This document shows positions 46,916 to 56,289 of a stretch of DNA of 64,000 nucleotides, one piece after another. The notes beneath the pieces are model-generated. The model was not told where the DNA came from. It made no database searches and worked only from the letters and a program-made list of their open reading frames with translations. Source of the stretch: Ectobius pallidus (taxonomy: Eukaryota > Arthropoda > Insecta > Blattodea > Ectobiidae). Where the stretch lies: positions 90,617,432 to 90,681,431 of the forward strand of contig CAXKWD010000009.1 in assembly GCA_964059195.1 (NCBI GenBank), written 5' to 3'. Within the stretch, counting starts at the first letter, position 1. Each line of letters starts with the position of its first letter. The translations under genes were made by a program, and so were the position numbers.

Positions 46916-47644
46916 AAGTGCCAGAATGGTACTTTATAAGATTGTGTGGGGGACATGAGTTCGTCTGTCTGTCTGTCTGTTTGTATGTCCGTCCGTTCGT
47001 GTGTTTGTACGTGCGATAACTCAAATACGCTTTATCGGATTTTCATGTAACTTGGTATACGTATTTATAACGTCCATTGGAAGAAGCCTATTGATATCGG
47101 ACCAAATCGGTTGACTGTACCTGAGTAAAGCCCAATTTAGGGCCTATTTTATGGTAATATATTAGAGAGAATTTATCAAATGCAAATCAGTTATCATGAC
47201 AACATATTGTTTTAGAGTGTTCATATACGGCTTTGTAGGCTAAGTTTCAATAACACTATTCCTTCATATGTGCTTATCAAACTATAGACCGTTAAATTGA
47301 GCGAGGTGTCCGATAGGGTAGCGTGTTGTACTTGCATTCTGGAGGTCCCTGGTTCAAATCCCGTAGTTGGCCAATTTAACATTTATTATTATTATTATTA
47401 TTTTTTGTGAGTGTGCGATTGTCAAGATATCACAAATCTGTATAGTTCTGCTGATGCTGGACGATGTTAATTTGATTTTTTTTAACTAGACATTTGTTCT
47501 TCCGTAAGTCCTCCTTAATGAATCAATCTAGAGCTTAACTCGGAAATCGATTAAAAAAAAAAATAATAATTTTCTGCATATCATAATTGCAATTGTCACT
47601 GATTAAACAAAAGCATTCTGGCACTTGGTTACGTCAGTTTACCT
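46916..47644 (+). mobile_element. 740 bp dispersed repeat, copy B (carries a SINE)
   Basis: Same family as 11940-12683 and 54923-55441. Starts with the hairpin 'aagtgccagaatggtactt', then (GTCT)n, 'gcgataactcaaatacgctt', 'tatcggattttcatg', 'gaagaagcctattgatatcg', and ends 'cattctggcacttggttacgtcagtttacct'-like sequence. The SINE at 47290-47483 interrupts it at the same position as in copy A. Confidence 0.8.
47290..47483 (+). mobile_element. tRNA-derived SINE inserted in repeat copy B
   Basis: A-box-like 'ggtgtccgatagggtagcg' and B box 'ggttcaaatcccgtagttgg', then an ATT tract and 'tgtgcgattgtcaagatatc...tgctgatgctggacgat'. It is about 194 bp, against 192 bp in copy A. Flanked by aactatagac and aactagac. 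Confidence 0.8.
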
Positions 47645-48728
47645 GATTTTTAAATTATGAAGCTGCAATCATACCTCGCAAGATAGTATCTTCAAATAAA
47701 ATTTCTGAATATTATGTACAGTGTCTTCTTCATTCGCCAGATTACCGGGCCAGTTAACCTAAGCGCCATGGGCGTACGGTAGGGGGGGTTCAGGGGGTTG
47801 AAACCCCCCCCCGAAATATCTGCAGTATTTTTAAAATTATAACATCATGTAACAAAATTAAAAAAACACTGTTTCGGTTGTTACCAATTTTACAACTTTG
47901 TAGGCCTACATATCAAGGCATTATTAAAGATGTATCATATTTTTTTTAAGATTCGAATTTCAAAATGGCGTGGTGTTGATAGTTCTTCAGCTTCACAGCA
48001 GTGACGTGTTACTAATAATTAAAACTCCCTTCGGAATTTTGGTGTGATTGTTTGGATACCGTAATTTCATTTGATTTCAGCTTAATTTATGCAAAAATTT
48101 GAATAACATAAAAACCTATATTCTGGAATGGATTTACGAACTTCCTACCGGCAAGTCTGCAATCAATTTGTCGATACTGATATACTGATTCGTAGACTTG
48201 GTACTTGGTACTTGCGTAAGCTGGTTACAGCTTATAAATCTGCCAGTGTCACCACTACTCATAGTTCAGACTTGGATCTCGATTTTTCCTGTTTTCAGTA
48301 AAGGTCCTAGTGATCGGCATATAGAGCTCATGTAGATTCTAGCCCATAGTGTGTATAGGGTACGTTTTTAAAATCATCGATTAATTTCATCAGCCTATAA
48401 ATAGGCTATTTATTAAGTCACCGGGCAATTCACAGCGAAGCATCAGATTGTTTGTAACCAGCCCTTGAGGTTAGGTACCGTATTTAAATATACAGAATGT
48501 ATTATGAACTTTAATATGTTTATAACATGATTATAAGAATGAAATCACTCTGTTGTTAGTTCCCTGTCCATCATATATTATAATTGACACGTCTTGCAAC
48601 TTACACCACTCAAATACACCCACCGAAATTCATCAACCTGTTTGTTTTTTTTTCCATTTAGCCAGCCATAGACCAATTTTCCTGAATTATTTATGTTGTT
48701 TGCCGTTTTGTTTTCCATTTTTTTCCTT

Positions 48729-48831
48729 ATTACACACAAACACCCATGCCCGAGGTGGGACTCGAACCCACAGCCTCCTACTCCACGGCACCAAGGCCTT
48801 ATCTACCACGGCTAAGGGACCAGCATCAGTT
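48729..48831 (-). mobile_element. tRNA-derived SINE fragment
   Basis: On the minus strand 'tagccgtggtagataagg' (A-box-like) and 'gtgggttcgagtcccacctc' (B box) are well spaced, followed by 'gggcatgggtgtttgtgtg'. The T-arm stem pairs perfectly. The tail is unclear. The overlapping frames at 48553-48888 are shadows. Confidence 0.65.
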
Positions 48832-48857
48832 CGTAAAGTCAACAGTAGCCTAATGAG

Positions 48858-49608
48858 TAGGGCAAGGCATTTAATGACCATAAAATAGTGAAAAAGTGCA
48901 AAATAAAAAAATGCATTTATGACCTAAAATAGTGAAAAAATGACCAGAAATAAAAAATGACCAATAAATTTACTATTATTACTTATAATTAATTTTTTAA
49001 AGTAATGAATTGCTAAAAACAATTTATGACAGTGTGTTAGGCCTATATATGAATTTACATTATAAAACACACTTATTTTGTTACTAAATAAGTAAGTCAA
49101 TTTATATTAGGCCTACTTGGACACCCTTAGCGAAAAATAAATTCTTTCTGAATTGGCAAGTCCATCAAATTGCCCCTAACAAATATGTGCCACTTAAAAA
49201 GAAAGAAAAAAACATTTATTGCTACAAGACAAACTGCTGTGGTGTTCATAATAAACCTTAATTAAAATGACCTATGAACACTTTGCGGAGATTTTCAAAT
49301 AAAAACGATTGTCTGTTGTCTGTAAGTAACGATTTGTACACGGAAAAGCTCCTCTCTACCTCCACTGAAGCATGACCTAAAATGCCGAAAATAACCTAAA
49401 AATGCCGAAAATGACCTAAAAATGCTGAAAATTACCTAAAAATGGCCAAAAATGACCTATCCCTTGAAAATGATGAAAAATGCAAAATAATGCAAAAACA
49501 AATTGCCGTTATTTAATCAATTAGTTCATGATACACATTTGTATATATTTGAGCTATCTTTTAACCTTCATATAAAAAATATGCAAAATCGTCAAATGCC
49601 TTGCCCTA
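48858..49608. mobile_element. hAT-like non-autonomous element, 751 bp, nested
   Basis: The ends TAGGGCAAGGCATTTAATGA and, inverted, TAGGGCAAGGCATTTGACGA match at 18 of 20 positions. Flanking octamers ctaatgag (48850-48857) and gtattgag (49609-49616) agree at 6 of 8. The interior is packed near both ends with 'aaaatgacctaaaa' and 'tgcaaaata' motifs, probable transposase-binding repeats. There is no coding capacity. Confidence 0.82.
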
Positions 49609-49969
49609 GTATTGAGGAACACAACACAAAATCCTCGTGGCATAATCGGCATTAATCTGAGGACTTCTCCGCCAATGGATTTCAGATTACTTTAAAAATG
49701 TGCCCTGTACATCATAAAGTACTATGATAATTTGTCAAATAAAGTTTTTATTTAGACTCCTGAAACGGGCAGATACCTCATGAAACATGGAATCAAAGAC
49801 TGTGCTCTATTTTAATTATAGAGTATTAATGATGGCAATACAACTGTATAGTTATTTTTAAAAAAGAGTATTAACTTACAATGTGTACAAGAACATGGAA
49901 CTGAAACAACTTTACATTGAACCCCCCCCCCCCAAACAAAATTTCACCGTACGCCCATGCTAAGCGCCC

Positions 49970-50297
49970 TTTCGAAGAAAACGTAAAAATAAAATCACAC
50001 TCATTAATATACCTACTTACCAGCCAAACCATTCAAAGAAGATAAGTTTGAATTTAATGTGAAATTTACGTCATCATAAAGTTTTTAATTAAAAATAAAT
50101 TATCTGACAAATGTTTCCAATGGTGTTCACACAACAGACAATTCATTTTACCGCGTCTTTTTGTGCTTTCGCTGTCATTTCTCGAAGAAAATGATAACCT
50201 ATCGAATTCTCTCACTAGATGCGAGGTTAATCAATGTGACCAATCTTACGGAAATTTCACCAGATTTAGGTCAAAACGTACTCACTGTACTGATTCT
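49970..50297. other. No recognisable feature
   Basis: AT-rich DNA between two mobile elements. Confidence 0.5.
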
Positions 50298-50304
50298 TTT
50301 TAGG

Positions 50305-50541
50305 TTGGTTGGTATATGGCTATTTAACGACGGGGATGACTGCAACTAAGTCTGTGACCGTCGCCGGTGTGCCGGAATTTTGGCCGGCTTTAGTTATTTT
50401 ACATGCCAGTAAATCTGCTGACATGGGCCTGTCACATTTATGCACACGTAAATGCCATCGACCTGGTCCGAGATCGAACCCGCAACTTTGGGCAGAGAAA
50501 GCCAGCGCGATACTAACAGCGCCACTCAAGCCGACGATCCA
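50305..50541 (-). mobile_element. tRNA-derived SINE ('GTCGATGGC' family), near full length
   Basis: Minus strand: 'ggcttgagtggcgctgttag' (A-box region), 'gcgggttcgatctcgg' (B box), 'gtcgatggcatttacgtgtg', 'cccatgtcagcagatttact', 'ccggccaaaattccggcaca' and the 3' end 'cccgtcgttaaatagcc'. TTTTAGG at 50298-50304 and 50542-50548 is a plausible short duplication. Same family as 26925-27130 and 57177-57290. Its minus-strand frame (50320-50577) is not a gene. Confidence 0.85.
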
Positions 50542-50650
50542 TTTTAGGGAATGTATATAATATATATAATTTAGCATATACTGTATACAATAGGCCCTAT
50601 AATATACAATTTGTACGCAGAAAATATATACGCAATTTATACATTTAAAT

Positions 50651-50953
50651 GCGGGGTACGCCGTAGAGTTTGTTGAGTTCCTGCGCTACAAACCAGGAAG
50701 ATTGCTGGTTCGATCCCCAATGAGGTCGTTAGAATTTTTCAATTAGCCTAATTCTTCTAGTAGCACTATGGCCCAGGTGTGGACTAAGCCTTCAACAGAA
50801 ATGAGTATCAGGGAAAATCCTGGGGGTAAAGGCGGCCGAAGCATAAATCTGAAAGTCTTAGTTCCTTCAACCGCCGACTATCTAAAAAGCTGGATCCTCA
50901 AACTCCTGGAACCCAAACGGCCTTCATAGCCTGCATAAGAAACACTTTACTTT
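50651..50953 (+). mobile_element. tRNA-derived SINE, ~300 bp
   Basis: The B box 'tgctggttcgatccccaat' (about 50703) is followed by 'gcactatggcccaggtg', 'ccttcaaccgccgactatct', 'aaaaagctggatcctc' and 'agaaacactttac'. The A-box region (50655-50680) is diverged. The 3' end abuts the next SINE at 50957. Confidence 0.65.
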
Positions 50954-50956
50954 GAC

Positions 50957-51224
50957 TGCCTGCGCCTGCGTGGTTTAGTGGTTAGCGTTGCTGACTACGG
51001 ATCCGCAGGTCTGGGTTAGATTTTTCTGAGGTAAGAAGGTATGGAACGGGATGCACTCATCCTCCTGAGGAGGAACTAGACCTCCGATCCAGTACTCCAA
51101 CAAAAACTGCATGGGAGTCCTAATGCAGACCACATGTCCCCAATCCCCCCTTGTGCATTGGGTAGATGACGCAGCAGTAGGCCAAATACCTCAAAGGATA
51201 AGCCTAGTATATAGCGCCATGGAG
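50957..51224 (+). mobile_element. Diverged copy of the 44403 SINE family
   Basis: Head 'cctgcgtggtttagtggttagcg' and 'gctgactacggatccgcagg' correspond to the 44403-44715 SINE, as do 'gatttttctgaggt', 'gatgcactcatcctc', 'gaccacatgtccccaatccc' and the end 'tagcgccatggag'. A deletion of about 24 bases removes the second half of the B box, so the internal promoter is broken. Confidence 0.8.
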
Positions 51225-51447
51225 ATAATTTGAACATGATAATAAACCAACTGGAAATGTGTATTTGTGTGAATTTTGAAATTCGCGCGTCTAATGAAGA
51301 CAGAAATTTTATGTAGATAATCTAACCTATACTAGATGGTTAATTAATACTGTAATTTGCCTACAACATAGTAATAATGTCGATTTAATTTATGTTAATG
51401 ACGTATCTTACTTGTAAGAAAATTCATATTTCTGATAGACTAGGAAA

Positions 51448-51609
51448 TTAATAATTATTAAGGAATCGCACATTACCTAAACCTACTGACAAACACCCAG
51501 TCCAGAACCCGGGAGGGGGTTTTTCATTACTGAAAAACCCGGGCGGTAATCGAACCCGAATCGCCGGCTGGAAAGCATGCACGCTACTTATACACCCACT
51601 GCGACGGAA
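51448..51609 (-). mobile_element. tRNA-derived SINE, 162 bp, 13-bp perfect TSD
   Basis: Minus strand: 'cagtgggtgtataagtagcg' (A-box region), 'cgggttcgattaccgcccgg' (B box), then 'ggttctggactgggtgtttg' and an AT-rich tail. ATAGACTAGGAAA is duplicated exactly at 51435-51447 and 51610-51622. An internal inverted pair around 'aacccgggcgg'/'cccgggaggg' could fold. Confidence 0.88.
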
Positions 51610-51649
51610 ATAGACTAGGAAAATTTAGCATTGTAAGGTTGGCAACGCT

Positions 51650-51815
51650 ACACCAGGTGGCGTTGCTGAAGTTGAATGATGCCGGGAGAATGTCGGGTTG
51701 TGTTCACGGTTTAATATGTCGTACTTAATTCCGTGTGTTTAAGTGTGTGTGTGCAGTGTTACAGATAAATATTACACCAGACGATGTCACAGAATGCAAG
51801 GAATGTATGTAAGGT
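51650..51815 (+). other. Candidate 5' exon with splice donor (speculative)
   Basis: A GC-richer segment is followed by ATG at 51784, ten codons (MSQNARNVCK) and AAG|GTATGT at 51811-51819, a near-ideal insect splice donor in phase 0. It is unoccupied by repeats and lies just downstream of a SINE. No TATA or downstream exon was identified. Short ATG-plus-donor combinations occur by chance, so this is only a candidate. Confidence 0.15.
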
Positions 51816-51819
51816 ATGT

Positions 51820-52869
51820 GCTTTATCTATTATTCAGATTTATTTATGTACAGAAATAAGTTTTGTGTCGTAGCCTTGAGGAATATGGCCAAGACGTTTC
51901 CGAGCGAGCTGGATGTTAGTTGCCATAGTTACATACGTCTTTGCAGCAAGTTCTAGAGTGTAATTGATACGAAATGGAGAGGAATTAGGCCTATAGTATT
52001 ATTAAACGTTTGTTACAAGGGTGTAAGCATTTGAGTGTAAAAACTACAGTGGGACGTGTTGACAAGGAATGAACTCTTCGAGCCGGAGGGGTGTGAGCTA
52101 CAATATCGCCAAGTTAGACTCATCCCCCGGTCAATCAACTCCACAGATAAGGCGAAAGCCATGCTGTGCTCTGCTAGGTTATGCTAAAAATAGCTCCAGT
52201 GCAGTTTATATAGGATTGCAAGTACAGACGGCTTTGATAAGCTAAGCCTTATTTCAAGCAGGCGCTTTGCATAGTCATAGCGCCATGAAGCTTGCTTCGC
52301 GCAGGTGTAGGCTTATTAGTTGTTTGCCCCAGTCTGGAGAAGACTGTTGTATTGAAAATTGTAAAGCCTCAAACATTTCTCGACCTTCTTGTGGTGTTAT
52401 AGATTGCTAGGCCTATGTATTTAAACTCAGCTGTATTTATACTCCTTTTAGCATCGAGGCCATATCAAGGGTTCAGGATCTGTGTCTATAGGCTACAGTG
52501 AGGCATGCAATTATTCCTTGTAACTGATTTCTATTGTTGGTGTATTTTATATCAGTAAACTTCAACTTATATTAATTTAAATAAATATGGTACAGGATGA
52601 AATAGCGAGGATGAGTCATGCTAAGTAAATATAGAATTCAGCATTTGCCTTTACGACTGGGGAAACCATGGAAAAAACCCATGTCAAATTGGCGGCCACG
52701 GGTTTTGAATGTAGACTATTGTGACAGTGATTTAAGGTGAAAAATACGCCTCTTTTAGATATATTAATATTAATGTAAATATAATATTGAAAGCTTCTGT
52801 AATTTGTAACCGTTTCCAACAACACAGGAAGCTTGAATACTCAATAGGCTATATTATTAATTTACTCAT
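51820..52869. other. No recognisable feature
   Basis: AT-rich DNA with AGGCCT motifs at 51987 and 52410. Nothing else supported. Confidence 0.45.
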
Positions 52870-53295
52870 GCCCGGTTTCTACAAACTTGTGAATTACCTA
52901 TGGGTAAATTACCCATGGATAAATTAGTTCCATTTAACCTACAATGGTAAAATGTGCAAGGCCTTGTAGTTGTACAGTTAATTTAATTCAGAAGGCTTTG
53001 ATTCTCATTGTTATTGATCCTATGAAAGGTTAAATTTTATCCAGCCATCCATGAAAGGACAAATTAACCCAAAGATTTACCCTTGGACAGATCTAGCCCG
53101 AGTTTGTAGGAACATTTTTTCTGTCATTTTCATATTTACCTAGAGGACATTTATCTAGAAACTCGCCACAAGTGTAAGTGATTGCTATCTTTAAATTATT
53201 TGTGTTTGTGTGGTGTTATTCTTGTGTAAATTGTGTAAATTCTGTTCATTAGATAATTTACCCATAGGTAATTCGCGAGTTTATAGAAACCGGCC
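52870..53295. mobile_element. 426 bp MITE with ~40-bp TIRs, AT-flanked
   Basis: The left GCCCGGTTTCTACAAACTTG and the inverted right GGCCGGTTTCTATAAACTCG continue into the identical 'gaattacctatgggtaaatt'. About 37 of 42 bases match. The dinucleotide AT flanks both ends (52868-52869 and 53296-53297), and the wider flanks are tcAT and ATca. A 2-bp AT duplication would suit IS4EU/ISL2EU-like elements; a 3-bp TCA reading would suit PIF/Harbinger. No ORF. Internal 'gtaaatt'-type motifs recur. Confidence 0.75.
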
Positions 53296-53361
53296 ATCAA
53301 TCATTTGTTTGCACCACAGCCCACTAGGCCTACTAAACATGATGTAAAGTGTGCAGTGGTG

Positions 53362-53612
53362 TTTTATTTGGGTCGGGTACCTTCGGAGAACGTGATACGA
53401 AGACTGGCGACAATTTCTCTTATTTTTAAGGGGGCTTTACATGAAGAAGTTCTAACCTAACTATTTTCTTTGAATTTCACACATGGGTTGCTTATAGCCT
53501 ACCATGAGCTAAAACTTTTATATGAAACAGTTTTTAGAAAAAATCTCTGAAGGTTAGTTATAAGCCACCCACTGTGGATACGTAAGTTACTCTTTGCAAT
53601 ACGACCTCTTGT
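53362..53612 (+). repeat. 'ggggatgtgaca' dispersed repeat, copy 2
   Basis: Diverged unit of a tandem pair: 'gaacgtgatacgaagactgg', 'ctcttatttttaaggggg', 'cacacatgggttgcttata', 'taagccacccactgtgga', 'ctctttgcaatacgacctc'. Confidence 0.7.
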
Positions 53613-53637
53613 AACAAGAAATATAGGACAAGAACAA

Positions 53638-53905
53638 GGTTAGGTACCTTCTGGGGATGTGACACGAAGATTGGTGACGAGATTCTCTTATTTTTAAGGG
53701 ACTTAACATAAAGAAAAATTAGTTTGTCGCGATTTTCTCGAAAACAGCTCTTACGATTTTGTTTAAATCTTACACATGGAGTGCTTATACCAAAAGCTAA
53801 AACTTCTATTTGAAACTTTATCGAAAAAAAAATCTGAAGGGTACTTATAAGCCACCCACTTTGAATACATGCTCTTTGCAATATGGCCTCTTGTTCTTTA
53901 TCAGA
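53638..53905 (+). repeat. 'ggggatgtgaca' dispersed repeat, copy 3
   Basis: Second unit of the tandem pair: 'ggggatgtgacacgaagatt', 'ctcttatttttaaggga', 'tcgcgattttctcgaaaaca', 'cacatggagtgcttatacc', 'taagccacccactttgaa', 'ctctttgcaatatggcctc'. Closer to the 30780-31210 copy than copy 2 is. The 107-codon minus-strand frame is a shadow. Confidence 0.75.
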
Positions 53906-54287
53906 TTGTGAAGTGAGAAAGAAGTATTGGCCAGGCTTACTTTAAAGAAAGTTACGAGAGAACATTAATGAGATTGTGTTCTGGGGGACCAGCCCTATTC
54001 TATTAGCCATACAGTTTTCATTTTTACAAAACGAAATAACGTTTAAAATGCGTCCCTAGATGCAAGAATTATAATTAGGTGCGAAATTGGTTCATATATA
54101 CGAATATATCCTGTACTTCTCTCACCTTAAAATACGTAATTAATGATAATATAATATAACTGACGGCCATCTTATGTGGGTAAACAGATTAATCAACACG
54201 ACAAACCTCACTGGAGACATAATGTGGCACATTTCCGAAACGCGTGAATTCGGTATGCCCTACCAAACTAATATCACTGTTCATAAC

Positions 54288-54337
54288 CTAACCAACCTAA
54301 CCTAACCTAACCAACAAACCTAACCTAACCTAACTGT
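54288..54337. repeat. Short (CCTAA)n telomere-like tract
   Basis: Two runs of CCTAA units separated by 'ccaacaaa' make about seven units in 50 bases. CCTAA is the C-strand of the canonical insect telomere repeat TTAGG. Confidence 0.7.
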
Positions 54338-54719
54338 CACTAAAATAGAATCTACCTGCCACTACCTAACTTATTGCAAGAAGGTCAGTTGGTCATCCTG
54401 CTTCGCTAGCATTTATCGTTTAGTTTGTTTTATTCATTGAATGAATCCCCTATGGAGCTTTAGATGGAAATATTCATACGAAACATTCTGTTCGACTTGA
54501 AAATGCAGGTAATGTTTTATTTGAATATTTTGGCCTACATAGGCCTACCTATTTCAAACTCAGTGGTATGAAAATTAGTCAAATCGGAGTGAAAAAATAT
54601 GTTAAGATTGATTTCTTCCCCTTACCTACTGACCTGGCATTCGCTTTGGAAGTTTTAGAATTACAGCAGAAATTTTATATATATAGGTAAAGGAATTATT
54701 GTGTTCGACCTGAAATTCT

Positions 54720-54922
54720 GCATTTATTCAGGGTCTATGGCCCCTGCATCCAAAAATAATGCTTTCAGATGTCTGTACATCTGTCTGCCTTAGAAGAGAG
54801 AACGAAACATCTAAAAAAACTGAATTTGGGTTAGATAACTGCAGGGGATGTGACATGAAGATTGGAGACGGAATTCTCTTACTTTTTTTTCACATTAAAT
54901 AAAAAAGGAAGTTTTTCTTATT
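54720..54922 (+). repeat. 'ggggatgtgaca' dispersed repeat, copy 4, cut by repeat copy C
   Basis: 'ctgtacatctgtctgcc', 'gagagaacgaaacat', 'ggggatgtgacatgaagatt' and 'gaattctctta' match the upstream and first parts of copies 1 and 3. Similarity stops where the 740 bp repeat begins at 54923 and does not resume after it. Confidence 0.65.
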
Positions 54923-55441
54923 AAGTGCCAGAATGGCACTTTATGAGATTGTGTGGGGGACGGGAAAATTTCTGTCCGTCTGTCTATCTGTCTGTAAGCG
55001 CGATAACTCAAACACGCTTTATCGGATTTTCATGAAACTCGATATACGCATTTATAACACCCATGGGAAGAAGCCTATTGATATTGGACCAAATCGGTTG
55101 ACCGATACCGGAGTAATACCCAATTTAGTATGGTAATATTTTAGAAAGAATCTATCAAATGCAAATCACTTCTCTTGACAGAGTTCATATTGTTTTACAG
55201 TGTTCATATACGGCTTTGGAAGTTGCCATACAGATAGCTAAGACAAATAATACTACCCACATATTCTTTCACATAAGCTTGCCAAACTAGACCTTTGTTC
55301 TTCCGTAAGCCTTGCTTAATGAATCGATCTGGAGCTTAACTCGGAAATCGATAGCTAAAATAACTTATTTTCTGCATATCATAATTGAATTATCACTGAT
55401 TTAAGAAAAGCATTCTGGCACTTTGTTACCTCAGTTTACCT
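54923..55441 (+). mobile_element. 740 bp dispersed repeat, copy C (empty SINE site)
   Basis: Same family as copies A and B: hairpin 'aagtgccagaatggcactt', (GTCT)n, 'gcgataactcaaacacgctt', 'tatcggattttcatg', 'gaagaagcctattgatattg', and 3' 'cattctggcactttgttacc'. It lacks the ~193 bp SINE and has one uninterrupted aactagac at 55285-55292. Confidence 0.82.
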
Positions 55442-55472
55442 AATATTATTATTATTGTTATTATTAAGTTTA

Positions 55473-55560
55473 CAGTAGAGTCCCGCTATTCCGAACTAAT
55501 TGGGACCGAACACCGTTCGGTATAGCGGGAATTCGGAATAGGCGGATTTCATTAATAATA
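55473..55560 (+). mobile_element. Tigger/pogo-type terminal fragment
   Basis: A TA (55471-55472) precedes CAGTAGAGTCCCGCTATTCC, then 'gaactaattgggaccgaaca' and 'ttcggtatagcgggaattcgg'. This is the characteristic pattern of a Tigger-type terminus (CAGTAGA-TCCCG---TCCG, self-complementary internally). No matching inverted end was found downstream, so the element is truncated or diverged. The frames at 55713-56057 are not recognisable as transposase. Confidence 0.6.
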
Positions 55561-56049
55561 TCAATGTATTAACTTGTTAAGGCGTAAATTAAGTGCTAGC
55601 TTTCATTCCAGTTTGGTTGCAGGCGTTTTCATCAAGCTTAGGCTCTATGTAAACTCTATTTAACTACTTTGTATAGGCTGACAATAAATGTACGTTTTTT
55701 CACGAACATCTTTTAAATTTCAACTGTTTTTAAGTTTAAAATATCTGTATTTTTTCTGAACTCTGTGCATTTTAAGAAAATACATAATAAACGCACTGAA
55801 ATTAACAATGTATATGTCGCTTTGTCGCTTGTCTTTTTAACTCCAAAATGTTCCGCCTCGCCGTCGCAGAAAATGAAACTTGAGCAGTCTGTAATACTTC
55901 GAAATCTGCAATTAATCCATTGTCGTTTCAACTTTAAAATAACAAGTTGCCGACCGACGACAGAGAAGTGTATTAAAGGAAGAAATTCGTGACGCTCCAT
56001 TCTACTTTTTTTGTAGATCGGAAGTGAATTGAGTGGTGTACTGAATAAT

Positions 56050-56284
56050 TGTATCAATAAAGGCTAAAATATCTTAATTGTTTATGCTGTTTTTCGAGTG
56101 CCGATATAAAGAATAGTTACTTGTTTATTTTGTTAAAAAGACTGTGTCAAAAATTAGTGTTCTTTATATATGCTTTATTAAGACGGCAGAAATCGTTTGT
56201 TTAAAGCCTAAAAAGGGCTAGGCCTATTCCACGAAAATAATTGGCTAAAATATCTTCTATAAAAGCCTAAAAATCCGGGCCCTA
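56050..56284. mobile_element. Solo right end of a hAT-like element
   Basis: Recurrent 'ggctaaaatatctt', 'aagcctaaaaa' motifs lead to the terminus 'aagcctaaaaatccgggccc-ta', whose inverse TAGGGCCCGGATTTTTAGGC has the TAGGG start of the other hAT-like elements here. No left terminus was found, so no duplication can be tested. Confidence 0.45.
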
Positions 56285-56289
56285 CTGAG

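Larger units (their letters stand above)
47767..49959. mobile_element. 2.2 kb DNA transposon with perfect 8-bp TSD and nested insert
   Basis: The ends read CATGGGCGTACGGTAGGGGG (left) and, inverted, CATGGGCGTACGGTG (right). CTAAGCGC is duplicated exactly at 47759-47766 and 49960-49967. G- and C-homopolymers lie just inside both ends, as in the 309 bp element at 14138, whose terminus CATAGGCGTA is clearly related. Removing the younger hAT-like insert (48858-49608) leaves about 1.43 kb with no transposase frame. A SINE fragment (48729-48831) also lies inside. Confidence 0.87.

Noticed and set aside
46961..46985. (GTCT)n as an independent microsatellite
   Set aside because: Present at the same position in all three copies of the 740 bp repeat, so it is part of that element.
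54933..55136. Conserved peptide shared with 12445-12666 (RDNSNT-YRIF-KL)
   Set aside because: The shared frame lies in two copies of the 740 bp repeat and has no start, stop or domain context; it is repeat-derived.
54923..55441. Helitron assignment for the 740 bp family
   Set aside because: A terminal hairpin exists, but the ends lack the TC start and CTRR terminus in either orientation.
55713..56057. 114-codon minus-strand ORF as a Tigger transposase
   Set aside because: Lies downstream of a Tigger-type terminus, but I could not find any HTH, CENP-B or DDE pattern in either strand.
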